Source: CAYJAD01 sp964368075 (GTDB taxonomy: Bacteria > Desulfobacterota > Desulfovibrionia > Desulfovibrionales > Desulfovibrionaceae). Taken from it: DNA of 36,000 bases. Positions within the stretch are counted from its first letter, which is position 1, and every line of letters begins with the position of its first letter. This document shows, piece by piece, positions 14,046 to 22,734 of the stretch. The stretch covers positions 1-36,000 of the forward strand of contig CAYJAD010000019.1 in the NCBI GenBank assembly GCA_964368075.1, read 5' to 3'. A program made the position numbers and the translations under genes. Below the pieces are notes generated by a model. The model made no database searches and was not told the DNA's origin. It saw only the letters and a program-made list of their open reading frames with translations.

Positions 14046-15158
14046 ATGAAAAAATGTTATTATGAAGTTTTAGAAGTGACCCGTGAATCTTCGGAAGATG
14101 AGATAAAAAAGTCCTATCGTCGTCTTGCCATGATGTATCACCCTGATCGTAATCCTGATGACCCAGAAGCCGAAAAAAAGTTTAAAGAGGCAGCCGAAGC
14201 CTATGATGTGTTGCGCGATGCAGACAGGCGTGCCCGCTATGATCGCTTTGGACATGCCGGCCTCAATGGCAATGCCGGTGGTGGCTTTGGCAGCACAGAG
14301 GATGTTTTTTCGCATTTTAGTGATATTTTTGGCGACTTATTTGGTTTTTCCTCCGGTGGCGGAGGACACAGAGCCATGCGTGGCGCCGACTTGCGCTACA
14401 ACTTAAAAATTACTTTTGCTCAAGCAGCCACTGGTGATGAAGTGGTGTTACAGCTACCAAAGCGTGTACTTTGTAACGACTGCGAAGGTTCTGGCGCAGC
14501 TCCGGGCACCAAGGCCGAAACATGCCAGCATTGTGGTGGTGCTGGGCAAGTGCGGCGTTCTCAGGGCTTTTTCCAGCTCTCTACACCCTGCCCCATATGC
14601 CGCGGCGAAGGCCAAATTATCACCAAACCTTGCCCGCGCTGTAAAGGCCAAGGGATTCTCAATGAAACCAGAGAGCTTTCTGTACGCATTCCTGCCGGTG
14701 TAGATACGGGCACAAGATTACGTGTTCGCAATGAAGGCGAAATGGGCGTTAATGGCGGCCCTGCTGGCGATTTATATGTTGTTATTGCCGTAGAGCAAGA
14801 TAAAACCTTTCATAGACAAGGGAATGACCTTGTTTTTGTGCAAGAGATTACCTTCGTACAAGCCATCTTGGGGCACAAGTTAGAAGTTCCCTCTTTGCAA
14901 GGTAATGTGACATTGGAAATTCCGCGCGGCATACAAAGTGGTACGGTCTTGCGCATTAAAGATGAAGGTATGCCTATATTGGGACGTGATAAACGTGGTG
15001 ACTTATTAGTAGAAGTTAAAATCCTTACTCCTACACGCATTAGTGAAAAACAAGAAGAATTATTACGTGAATATGAAAAACATGCCCCTGATGAAGGCGT
15101 TATGCACAAATTAAAAAAGGCCACCAAAAAGGCGGCTAAAGTTATGGGGCTTGATTAA
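14046..15158 (+). CDS. dnaJ: Chaperone protein DnaJ
   Basis: A 370-residue Hsp40 co-chaperone that delivers substrates to DnaK and stimulates its ATPase. The J domain (~3-68) contains the essential HPD in MYHPDRN. The Gly/Phe linker (~72-105) follows. The zinc domain has all four CxxCxGxG repeats: CNDCEGSG, CQHCGGAG, CPICRGEG and CPRCKGQG. The C-terminal substrate-binding domains end with a basic tail (KKATKKAAKVMGLD). I take the ATG at 14046; an in-frame TTG two codons earlier is less likely. No clear Shine-Dalgarno sequence precedes either start, which is unusual in this window. dnaK and grpE are not in the window, so dnaJ is uncoupled from them here. Confidence 0.95.
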   Translation: MKKCYYEVLEVTRESSEDEIKKSYRRLAMMYHPDRNPDDPEAEKKFKEAAEAYDVLRDADRRARYDRFGHAGLNGNAGGGFGSTEDVFSHFSDIFGDLFGFSSGGGGHRAMRGADLRYNLKITFAQAATGDEVVLQLPKRVLCNDCEGSGAAPGTKAETCQHCGGAGQVRRSQGFFQLSTPCPICRGEGQIITKPCPRCKGQGILNETRELSVRIPAGVDTGTRLRVRNEGEMGVNGGPAGDLYVVIAVEQDKTFHRQGNDLVFVQEITFVQAILGHKLEVPSLQGNVTLEIPRGIQSGTVLRIKDEGMPILGRDKRGDLLVEVKILTPTRISEKQEELLREYEKHAPDEGVMHKLKKATKKAAKVMGLD

Positions 15159-15187
15159 AAATTTTAGCTCTAATTGTACAATTTTTT

Positions 15188-15234
15188 ATGGGGAGAGAAA
15201 AAGCTTTTTGAATAAAAGGCCTTTTCCTCCCCAT
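15188..15234. terminator. Hairpin between the convergent dnaJ and cardiolipin synthase genes
   Basis: ATGGGGAG (15188-15195) pairs with CTCCCCAT (15227-15234), and the stem extends inwards through GAAAAAG/CTTTTC with one bulge. T-rich sequence flanks both ends. The 12-bp palindrome AATTGTACAATT lies just to its left (15172-15183). Probably bidirectional. Confidence 0.65.
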
Positions 15235-15290
15235 TCCCTTTCTTAGTCTAAGATTCCGCACAATGAATTGTGCAAAGGCCTTATTTCTTC

Positions 15291-16745
15291 TTACAAATAG
15301 GGGGAAAAAATCCAACACGCGGCATGAAGCAAGCGTTTGGGCAAGGAAACCTTTTCTACATCCCGCATGGTATATTCGCGGCTTTGCGAAAGAACTATAT
15401 CAAAATACTCCTTAATTTGACGCGCAAAAGACGTATCAAAACATTCTACATTCAACTCAAAATTCAAACGCAAAGAACGTGCATCAAAGTTTGCCGACCC
15501 AATTTGTACATAGTAATCATCCACCACAAAAAGTTTTGTATGGGCAAATGGTGGCTCTTGATAAAACACACGCACGCCAGATTCTAATAATGTAGACAAT
15601 AGATGATAAGTGGCCCAATGTATCGCAAAAATATTATTTTTGGCAGGCAAGATAATGTGCACCTCCACGCCACGCAAAGCCGCAGATTTTAAAGCCCCCA
15701 TAACCTCATGAGAAGGCAAAAAGTAGGGGGTCATTATACACACACACGAATGCGCAGCGCTTATGGCACTAAAAAAGAGTTCGTGTAATGGGTCTTTACC
15801 GGAACCTGGGCCATCAAGCACCATGCGGCAAAGCACGTCCCCACACATCTCTTCTGGTTTGCGCTGGGAAACAGCATAATCATTTGTGCAAAAACCCCAA
15901 TCTAACAAAAAAGCTTCTCGCAACTGTGTTACAATGGGCCCTGAACAAAGAAAGTGTACGTCTTGAACGGAAAACTTTTCGTGCGACCGCACATGATAGT
16001 CTGCAATGTTCATCCCTCCCGTAAATCCCCAGCCGTCCGCTACCAAAACTTTACGGTGATTGCGTAAGTTTATGGAAAAATTGGGGGGAAATAAGCGTGG
16101 CGGTAAAAAAAGAACCACCTGCACGCCACTATCTTTTAGCACTCGCCATACACGCGACCATGAGTAAAACTGTCCAAGCCCATCCACCATCAAGCGCACA
16201 TCGACTCCCCTTTGTGCTGCTTGAGCTAAAGCTTTAACAAATTTGTCACCTATTTCACCACCATTGAAAATAAATGTTGTTAAATATACATAGTCTTCTG
16301 CTTCTTTTATGGTTTGAAGCATATGAGGGTACGCGGAATCGCCATTATATAATGGATGAATGGAGTTACCACCACTTAAAGGTTTATTGGTAAGTTTTCT
16401 CCCTACATAACTTAAGGCTAAAAAGCGCGAAGGAATGGACGTGCTCTGCACATGACCATGGGTTTTTTTGCACATTTCATCACATTGCCAATACTCAGCC
16501 TGATGTTCGGCTTTAAGTTTAGCTTTACGCATATAGTAGGCTGCGCGACTTTCTGCGCGTGAAATGCCAAAAATAACATATAAAAGAATCCCAATTCCGG
16601 GCAAAAACAAAAGAGCGATGGTCCAGGTTAAGGCCGATCTAGGATTACTTTTATTTAAAAGTACATGCCCCAGTGCTAAAACAGTAAAGGCATGAAGAAA
16701 GAATAAAAATGCTAATGAAAGAAAATTACTCAAGTCTAGTTGCAC
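15291..16745 (-). CDS. cls: Cardiolipin synthase-type phospholipase D family protein
   Basis: A 484-residue membrane enzyme that makes cardiolipin from phosphatidylglycerol. Two N-terminal transmembrane segments (~6-28 and ~40-60) precede two phospholipase D domains with intact HKD motifs: NHRKVLVADG (His230, Lys232) with GGMN, and HTKLFVVDD (His402, Lys404) with GSANFDARS. Length matches ClsA (~480-490). I choose a GTG start at 16745 because GAGG sits seven bases upstream; an in-frame ATG five codons earlier (16760) has no ribosome site, since GAGG lies inside that extension. It is convergent with dnaJ. ClsA/ClsC or other PLD-type transferase activity cannot be separated by sequence. Confidence 0.9.
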   Translation of the reverse strand: MQLDLSNFLSLAFLFFLHAFTVLALGHVLLNKSNPRSALTWTIALLFLPGIGILLYVIFGISRAESRAAYYMRKAKLKAEHQAEYWQCDEMCKKTHGHVQSTSIPSRFLALSYVGRKLTNKPLSGGNSIHPLYNGDSAYPHMLQTIKEAEDYVYLTTFIFNGGEIGDKFVKALAQAAQRGVDVRLMVDGLGQFYSWSRVWRVLKDSGVQVVLFLPPRLFPPNFSINLRNHRKVLVADGWGFTGGMNIADYHVRSHEKFSVQDVHFLCSGPIVTQLREAFLLDWGFCTNDYAVSQRKPEEMCGDVLCRMVLDGPGSGKDPLHELFFSAISAAHSCVCIMTPYFLPSHEVMGALKSAALRGVEVHIILPAKNNIFAIHWATYHLLSTLLESGVRVFYQEPPFAHTKLFVVDDYYVQIGSANFDARSLRLNFELNVECFDTSFARQIKEYFDIVLSQSREYTMRDVEKVSLPKRLLHAACWIFSPYL

Positions 16746-17039
16746 AAGACACCTCAGCATGTAACAGACTATAGAATTACCCTAAATATACGCAATTCAA
16801 AACAAGTTGTCTTATTCACTTCTTAAGGGAGAAGCGCACTTTACTCGTCAATGAAAAGCGCATTTCCATACATTTTTCAGAAAGGCACAACCACTCAAAA
16901 TGCGCTCAATTAAAATATTAGCACAAAAAAATATTTTTTTACAATAAGGATAATAAGCGCGTTTTGAAGGGGGTCTGGGGGAAACTTTTTGGCACTAGCA
17001 AAAGTTTCCCCCAGAAAAAGTAATGAATCAGTGTTTCTT
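16746..17039. other. Intergenic region, 294 bp, upstream of cls and downstream of the sensor gene
   Basis: Holds the cls promoter and the 3' hairpin of the sensor gene at 16975-17014. A 9-bp inverted repeat, AGCGCATTT (16857-16865) with AAATGCGCT (16898-16906), encloses a 32-base gap. No gene is apparent. Confidence 0.45.
16975..17014 (-). terminator. Long perfect hairpin after the sensor gene
   Basis: A 15-bp perfect stem, CTGGGGGAAACTTTT (16975-16989) with AAAAGTTTCCCCCAG (17000-17014), and a 10-base loop, beginning 25 bases past the leftward stop codon. The run of T is inside the stem rather than after it. Terminators of this GGGGGAAACTTTT type are, as I recall, common in Desulfovibrio genomes. 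Confidence 0.65.
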
Positions 17040-20000
17040 TTATGTTTCTAATGCAGCTCTGTTTCTTTGTACGCTCATGTCCAGCTCTGGCAATAAATCT
17101 CCTAAAGCTTCCATGTCACGAGCATGCGCCGCAGCTTGTACCGTGCGTGCCAACCTTCCCAAGGTGCGTAAACCAAATGATTCCGCATGAGAAGCTATAG
17201 CATTGGCTGATTCTTCTACGCCTTGCGCACTTTCAGTGGCAAAAGCTCTTTTAGCAGCCAGAATATTTTCATCTAAATCCACCAGCAGCTGTTCTATAGG
17301 CGATAGCGCCTTTTGCACCTGCAAAGGTTCTGTGTCCATAGCATAATTTTTCATATGTCCACTTGTATCTGTAGCAAAAGCATCTGTCGTTGTTGTTTCG
17401 CTAAAAGCTGGGGCACTATGCATCGGTTCAGCAGGCACTTCTTCTATAACAAAACTGGGTTCCTGCTGTTGCTCTGCTTCCATAGATTCAGCCAGAGGCT
17501 CATGCACAACTTCCTGCACAGGTGCATGTTCTAGCGGATCCGACGGTTGAGAAAAAGCAGGCCCTCCCATATTTTGTTCTTCAGAAGCGTCTGGGGCCCC
17601 AAAAATGGGCGCCTCGTGCTTTTGCGTTGTGCTCGGTTCTATGGGAGAAGGTTCCCCTACCCATTCAAAGGGTGAATGAGCTGAAGAAAGTATGCTTTCA
17701 TTTTTCTTGTCTAAATATTCACGCAAATGTGCCAATTCTTCACGGCCGCGTTTTTCTGCAGCAGTGCGCGATACATCAGCCATATTTTGTGTTTCTGGAA
17801 CTTGCGCTTTATCTTCCTCTTCTGCGGAAAGCGGCGTTCCTATGGGCATAGGTTCTCCCACCCATTCCTCGGAAACGGAGACATTATCTAAAATGCCGGA
17901 ACTTATAGAAGCAGAGGCTGTAGCCATAGACGGCCTATGCCAAGAACTTTGTGCGTGAACAGTTTGCTCTTCATGCATAGAAAGCTTTTCTGGCGTAGAA
18001 GACTGCACAGAGTTTTCTGCTGGTTCAGATATTTCTGCCGCCAAGGGCGCATCTGATGCCATGGGTGCGGAAGGTGCTTCCGGTACTTGCGCATCCACAA
18101 AAGTAGACTCGTGCACACTGCCATTCGTTGGCGCAATTTCTTGTTGCGGTACGGCTTCTAAAGTCTCCGGAACTACTTCTTTCTTTTTACCTGCAGAGAC
18201 CACAGAAATCTTTGGGATGCGCTTTACAGCCGTAACAACGGGGCTCACTTTCTTAACAGTGGCATCATCTTTCGTTTCGTCTGCACTTTGCGCTTTTACT
18301 GGGCTTTCGCTGCGAACCTTTGCAGATGAGGCCGACACAACAAGTTTTGGCTTTTTCACACTGATTTTAGAAACAAGTTTTGCTTTTTTATCTTGCCCTG
18401 CAAGCTGTATCTTACCAACTTGAACACTTTCCTCTGTTGTTGCCGCGTTTACTGTTTCTTCAGCCATAGAAGAACTGTGCGTAGGTTCTGCTACATCTTG
18501 CACTACATCTTGCGCTGTCTCAACCATACCATTTTGTGCAGACATATTTTGAGTAGCAGAAACATCTTCGCCCCATGGCTCCATGTCATCTGCACTATGA
18601 GAGGGTATTTCTTCAGAAACAGTTTCCAACTGTGGTGCTGAAACTTCCGCCATATTTTCTAAGTGTGACGAATCAACTGTCTCATTTTGCTCATAAAAAG
18701 CCTCTTTTTCTAAGTGTTGCACAGGGCTTTGCTCTTCCAACACTGGATCTGCTATATCCTCAGCAACAGATTCTTGCTGAGGCGTTTGCACCATTTCATC
18801 ATCATCCAAAAGAGATGTTAAATATGCGGAATTACTCTTATCTTCTGAAGGAGCAGGCCTTTTAGGAAGATTTCTTTCCTCTGTGGCGTCTATATTCTCT
18901 GCTTCTATTGCTTCTGAATTATTCTGCGCATCCCAACCAAAAGGTTCCTGTGCAAAGTCTTCACCAGGCTCTGCGTTTTCCTCTGTTGAAGATATATTAA
19001 TATCTAAAAAATATTTTCTCTCTTTTTCATGCTCTGTAGGCTTTTCCATAGTTAATACATGTTCTGGAATAGTTTGTACAAAACGTGTATGCGGCAATGG
19101 CGGCATAAGCAGTTCAGGCATGGACGTTACGCTTTGTGTATTCCCCATATCTAAAATAGGTAAACCCGTATCAATGATATCTTCCTCTTCATCGTTTTGC
19201 TCAAATTGAGGTGGATACACGGTACTTTCTTTACTCTCTATACCTTCATTTTCTGTATCACTAAATACGTGCTGCATATTTTCAGAGGCAAGTTCTTGCT
19301 CTTCTGATTGCGGCATTGTATTGAGGTACTCATCTTTAATTTCTACAGAGCCATCTGTCGTCAATTCCAATTCCGTATTTGCCTCGTGTGCCACAAAGAA
19401 TTGCTGTTCTTGCGCATCTAATAGCTCATTTTGTGCATAGTCTGAACTTTGTTCCTCTGGCATAGTTACCTGAGATGCGAACTCTGTATCGGAGGTAAAC
19501 ACAGATTCTTCTGCCGTTTCTTGTGTTTGCGTCAAAAGATGCTCTACATTTTCGCACAAGATATGCCGTGTAATAGGTATGGGCAAAAGATGCGCAAAGC
19601 CCATATCTTTTAAGGCATCAGCCATTTCAAAATCCATATAAATAGCCATGCACATGGGGAGTGGCTCATTTTTTTCTACGCTACTTTGTTGTAAAGCCTG
19701 CATAGATTGCTGCACCGCGGGCAAAGGCATTCTGGCATCTAAAACAAGTAAAGCGGCGCCATGTTCCTTATACAAAGCCACAGCCTCTTCCCCTGTGCGT
19801 GCTTCTAATACTCTGGGCATTTTTTCTAAGAAAAATCCCCACATATGCCGTTCTTCAGCATTATCAGATACTAATATAATGGGTAGCGGCTTATCTTGTG
19901 AGTCTTCCGCTTCTCGAATGTGGGTACTGGTGCAAACTTCATAATGCACAGTAAAGGATATGGACGCACCAAGAGCATTACTTTCTACACCTAAGAAGCC

Positions 20001-21902
20001 GCGATAAGATGCCGATAATTCCCACGCTCTTGCCAAAGCGGTAATACTGCGGTCATGCGGTGGTTTACCTGTACCGGAATCCGTGACGGTAAAGAGCAAG
20101 TGACCGGGGTTTACGCTTTCGGGTACACGACGCACAATAAGATGCACGGCTCCTCTATGCGTAGAACGTACCGAAGATTCTAAAAGCAAGCGTAGAACAA
20201 AAAGTAATTGTAAAGCGTCCCCTTTATAACATGGTGCTAAATCAGGCTGCATAAACCATGAAAGGGCAATATTTTTCTTATCCGCCACAGGAGATACTGT
20301 ATCATGCGCTTGACGCAAAAGGCTTTGCAAATCAAAAACATGTTCTTGCGTGCCCCCCATGGATGTAATACCTGTGCGCTCCTTGGCAGGAGTATCAATA
20401 ATGCTGGCTATATCTTTTGTAGTATTAATAATAGACGCCACATTAGCTTTGGCAGCCACAGGTAAAGAACATGCCTCCAGAGCTGCTACATCTCGTAAGA
20501 GTTGCTCTACAGGCCAGCGCAAGGTTTCTTCTAAATCAGAAGAAACTTTTTGGGATGAAGTGCTTTCTTCATCGTTGACTTCTTCTTCCACACTTTGGGC
20601 TTGTCCGGCCGGTACCAAGCGCAAATTGGGATCACTGCGAACCACACTTTCTACCGTTTCTAAAGCAAGATCTGCGGCGGAGAGAGCTTCATCCTGATGG
20701 GCAAGACCATGCGCACGCGTTGTGCCGGTCAACATCAATATGCCTAACGCCAATCCCCATAAAGGTAAGGCCGGAAGCACTGCCACCGGTAAGAAAAAGA
20801 TTTGTTCAAAACGTGGTTCAAAAAGCCCTACAAGACCTATAGCTACCCCCAAGGGCGGTAAAATACATGCCACAAGATAGCGCTTAGCACCGGTCAAACC
20901 ATTAATCCATGCCCCCAATGTGGTGGGCACAAAGCACAGCGTCAGTAAGGGCCATAGGGACAAATAATGTACTGTCCACACAAAACCCGGTATCAAGGGT
21001 AATAAAGCTACTATAACCCCTATGAGGGTAAGCCCCATATATTGTAAATCTAAAGCCCGTGATTTTTGTGGCGTTTGTAGCAGATGCCGCCCCACATGAG
21101 CCCATAAAATAAGTGCTACCCCCGGAGCCATGGTCTGTGCCATATGCGCTAAAGGAATATACCCCTTACCACCGCTAGGAACCCCCACAATGGCATAAAA
21201 AAGCGTTACCGCCGTATATAAGCCTGCCCAATAGCGCCACTGCCCTTTTTCCGTAAGACCACGCAAAAGGCAAAGCACCATCACCACAACTAAGGCTACA
21301 ATGGCAGCAGGGGTTGCAAATAATTCTGTTGAAGTGGCAGCATTATGCGGTGTGCGTAAAAAGGGGGTAAACCACATACCGGGAATGCCCTCCATGCGAA
21401 TAAAGGCTGTCACCGGCACATCTTGTGCTTGCGGCATTAAAAATACAGCACCTTGTGACGGTGTATATTTTTCCCAAGCTACTTCTTGCGAAAAATCGTC
21501 TTTTTGCGCCACAAAAAGTATGGGCGCAAGGCTGGCGTCTTCCCCCATATCTAGCAGAAAAGTTTGATTAGCGTCTGGACCGGGAGAGCGCGGGGCAATG
21601 GTAAAACGTAGCCAAAGAGCGCCTTGCTCATGACGTAAAGAAATTTCTTCCAAAGGGGCAAATTGTGTTTGTACCCCAACATTTTGGATTTCGTGAACAC
21701 TTAACTGCCCAGTGGTATCCACAAAGGCATCAAAGTAAGGCAGCATAAGCAAACTGCCGGTGCTTAATTGCGTTGGCACCTCTTCTGTGGCCCAAGCAGG
21801 TGTCAGCGAAAGAAAAGCCTGCAGGAAAAAAGTGCACAAAAGCCAAGGACGTAGCACCCTTAGCACTTTACCCTTATAATGCATCACTGATTTCTTTACC
21901 AT
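17040..21902 (-). CDS. Giant 7TM (DISM-type) sensor with degenerate kinase core, receiver-like and HPt domains
   Basis: A 1620-residue membrane signalling protein. Order: signal peptide ending AWA|T (~38); extracytoplasmic 7TMR-DISM-like sensor domain (~40-195); seven hydrophobic segments (~198-392); dimerisation helix (~455-505); HATPase-like domain (~520-655) with a DSGTG box; receiver-like domain (~673-790) with Asp722 in LLVLDARMP; a ~740-residue acidic linker rich in E/S/P/Q; and a C-terminal HPt-like helical bundle with His1572 in IASHAESFGL. The phosphoacceptor position of the dimerisation helix (ETLRWPV against HELRTPL) is Glu459 instead of His, the N-box Asn is missing, and the receiver Lys is Ile. 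The kinase is therefore probably inactive while the HPt keeps a His. I place the start at 21902, preceded by GGGAGGGAG; an upstream TTG is less likely. The ligand and output are unknown. It lies downstream of the ccm/TPR genes on the same strand, 225 bases apart. Confidence 0.8.
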   Translation of the reverse strand: MVKKSVMHYKGKVLRVLRPWLLCTFFLQAFLSLTPAWATEEVPTQLSTGSLLMLPYFDAFVDTTGQLSVHEIQNVGVQTQFAPLEEISLRHEQGALWLRFTIAPRSPGPDANQTFLLDMGEDASLAPILFVAQKDDFSQEVAWEKYTPSQGAVFLMPQAQDVPVTAFIRMEGIPGMWFTPFLRTPHNAATSTELFATPAAIVALVVVMVLCLLRGLTEKGQWRYWAGLYTAVTLFYAIVGVPSGGKGYIPLAHMAQTMAPGVALILWAHVGRHLLQTPQKSRALDLQYMGLTLIGVIVALLPLIPGFVWTVHYLSLWPLLTLCFVPTTLGAWINGLTGAKRYLVACILPPLGVAIGLVGLFEPRFEQIFFLPVAVLPALPLWGLALGILMLTGTTRAHGLAHQDEALSAADLALETVESVVRSDPNLRLVPAGQAQSVEEEVNDEESTSSQKVSSDLEETLRWPVEQLLRDVAALEACSLPVAAKANVASIINTTKDIASIIDTPAKERTGITSMGGTQEHVFDLQSLLRQAHDTVSPVADKKNIALSWFMQPDLAPCYKGDALQLLFVLRLLLESSVRSTHRGAVHLIVRRVPESVNPGHLLFTVTDSGTGKPPHDRSITALARAWELSASYRGFLGVESNALGASISFTVHYEVCTSTHIREAEDSQDKPLPIILVSDNAEERHMWGFFLEKMPRVLEARTGEEAVALYKEHGAALLVLDARMPLPAVQQSMQALQQSSVEKNEPLPMCMAIYMDFEMADALKDMGFAHLLPIPITRHILCENVEHLLTQTQETAEESVFTSDTEFASQVTMPEEQSSDYAQNELLDAQEQQFFVAHEANTELELTTDGSVEIKDEYLNTMPQSEEQELASENMQHVFSDTENEGIESKESTVYPPQFEQNDEEEDIIDTGLPILDMGNTQSVTSMPELLMPPLPHTRFVQTIPEHVLTMEKPTEHEKERKYFLDINISSTEENAEPGEDFAQEPFGWDAQNNSEAIEAENIDATEERNLPKRPAPSEDKSNSAYLTSLLDDDEMVQTPQQESVAEDIADPVLEEQSPVQHLEKEAFYEQNETVDSSHLENMAEVSAPQLETVSEEIPSHSADDMEPWGEDVSATQNMSAQNGMVETAQDVVQDVAEPTHSSSMAEETVNAATTEESVQVGKIQLAGQDKKAKLVSKISVKKPKLVVSASSAKVRSESPVKAQSADETKDDATVKKVSPVVTAVKRIPKISVVSAGKKKEVVPETLEAVPQQEIAPTNGSVHESTFVDAQVPEAPSAPMASDAPLAAEISEPAENSVQSSTPEKLSMHEEQTVHAQSSWHRPSMATASASISSGILDNVSVSEEWVGEPMPIGTPLSAEEEDKAQVPETQNMADVSRTAAEKRGREELAHLREYLDKKNESILSSAHSPFEWVGEPSPIEPSTTQKHEAPIFGAPDASEEQNMGGPAFSQPSDPLEHAPVQEVVHEPLAESMEAEQQQEPSFVIEEVPAEPMHSAPAFSETTTTDAFATDTSGHMKNYAMDTEPLQVQKALSPIEQLLVDLDENILAAKRAFATESAQGVEESANAIASHAESFGLRTLGRLARTVQAAAHARDMEALGDLLPELDMSVQRNRAALET
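17640..17870 (-). repeat. Repeated EWVGEPxPI coding motif in the sensor's linker
   Basis: Two copies of a short peptide, EWVGEPMPIG and EWVGEPSPIE, are encoded near 17841-17868 and 17640-17668, about 200 bp apart in the acidic linker. In a region of otherwise poor conservation, a repeated aromatic-Gly-Pro motif may be a binding peptide. Confidence 0.6.
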
Positions 21903-21925
21903 CTCTCCCTCCCTGCACAACAGTT

Positions 21926-21941
21926 AGCGTTGTTCAACGCT
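21926..21941. promoter_or_regulatory. Palindrome just upstream of the sensor gene
   Basis: AGCGTTGTTCAACGCT is a 7-bp inverted repeat around a TT centre, about ten bases before the ribosome site of the leftward sensor gene. It fits a dimeric repressor operator or a small hairpin in the leader; which one is not decidable here. Confidence 0.4.
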
Positions 21942-22028
21942 TCATAATTTTCTCTACAACACCGGAAAAAGACGTTTATTTTTTTACTCATTGCGTACTT
22001 TAGCATTACCATAGCCCATATACTTAGA

Positions 22029-22071
22029 CTTTCTCGCGAAAACTTTTATTTATAAAATCATCGCGAGAAAG
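22029..22071. other. Hairpin between the TPR gene and the sensor gene
   Basis: An 11-bp perfect inverted repeat, CTTTCTCGCGA (22029-22039) with TCGCGAGAAAG (22061-22071), with an AT-rich 21-base loop, 57 bases after the TPR stop and ~127 bases before the sensor start. No T-run follows on either strand, so it may be a regulatory or processing structure rather than a terminator. Confidence 0.5.
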
Positions 22072-22127
22072 CAAAGCAATTTGCTTTTTACCCATGCCAT
22101 TACGGTTTTGGTGTAAAAAATATATAA

Positions 22128-22721
22128 TTACAAATCTTTTAAAGTATCTTTCAGGCTTCTGCCATCAGGCCCTTTAGCGTTAGGATTTAATTGCAAAAGC
22201 TTTTGCCAAACTTCTTTAGCTTCTTGTTTCTTTCCCAAATCAAAATACAACACAATTCCTGTATTGAAAAGAGAGAATTCATGCTTTGGGTCTACTTTTG
22301 AAGCCATTGCGTAGGAAGCTAAAGCCAAATCAAATTTCCCCATATGCCGATACATAGTGCCACGATCTGTCAAGACATTAGCATTATTAGGTTGTAGCTC
22401 TAGAGCTTTGGTATAGGCAACCACGGCTTTATCTGGAATTTTGGCATCATAATAAACATTTCCAAGCTGTATCCAAGCATTGGGATTTTTAGGATTATCA
22501 GCGGCGAAAGTTTCTGCGCTAGTTATTTTACTGGAACTTTGCACCTTTTCTTGCGCAACAGGCATGGACTGACTACCGCTTAAAAGCTTCGGGACAAGTG
22601 TTCCCAAGTACAGCCCGAAAAACAGAGCAATAACAACAGAAAAAATTAAAGTACTCTTACGCACCATGGCAGGCCCTGCATTAGTATTTGAACGCATTGA
22701 ACTTTGTCGTTTTGAAGTCAT
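22128..22721 (-). CDS. Membrane-anchored TPR protein, last gene of the ccm cluster
   Basis: A 197-residue protein with a basic N-terminus, one transmembrane segment at ~22-45, a short linker, then about three tetratricopeptide repeats (~75-180; for example NAWIQLGNVYYDAKIPDKAV, NVLTDRGTMYRHMGKFDLAL and LFNTGIVLYFDLGKKQEA). The soluble part is predicted to be periplasmic. It follows a second TPR gene by 13 bases at the end of the ccm operon. I infer an apocytochrome-binding role, by analogy with the TPR part of CcmI/CcmH in other bacteria; no Cys motif for thiol reduction is present. Confidence 0.75.
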   Translation of the reverse strand: MTSKRQSSMRSNTNAGPAMVRKSTLIFSVVIALFFGLYLGTLVPKLLSGSQSMPVAQEKVQSSSKITSAETFAADNPKNPNAWIQLGNVYYDAKIPDKAVVAYTKALELQPNNANVLTDRGTMYRHMGKFDLALASYAMASKVDPKHEFSLFNTGIVLYFDLGKKQEAKEVWQKLLQLNPNAKGPDGRSLKDTLKDL

Positions 22722-22734
22722 ATATTTTCTCGCA

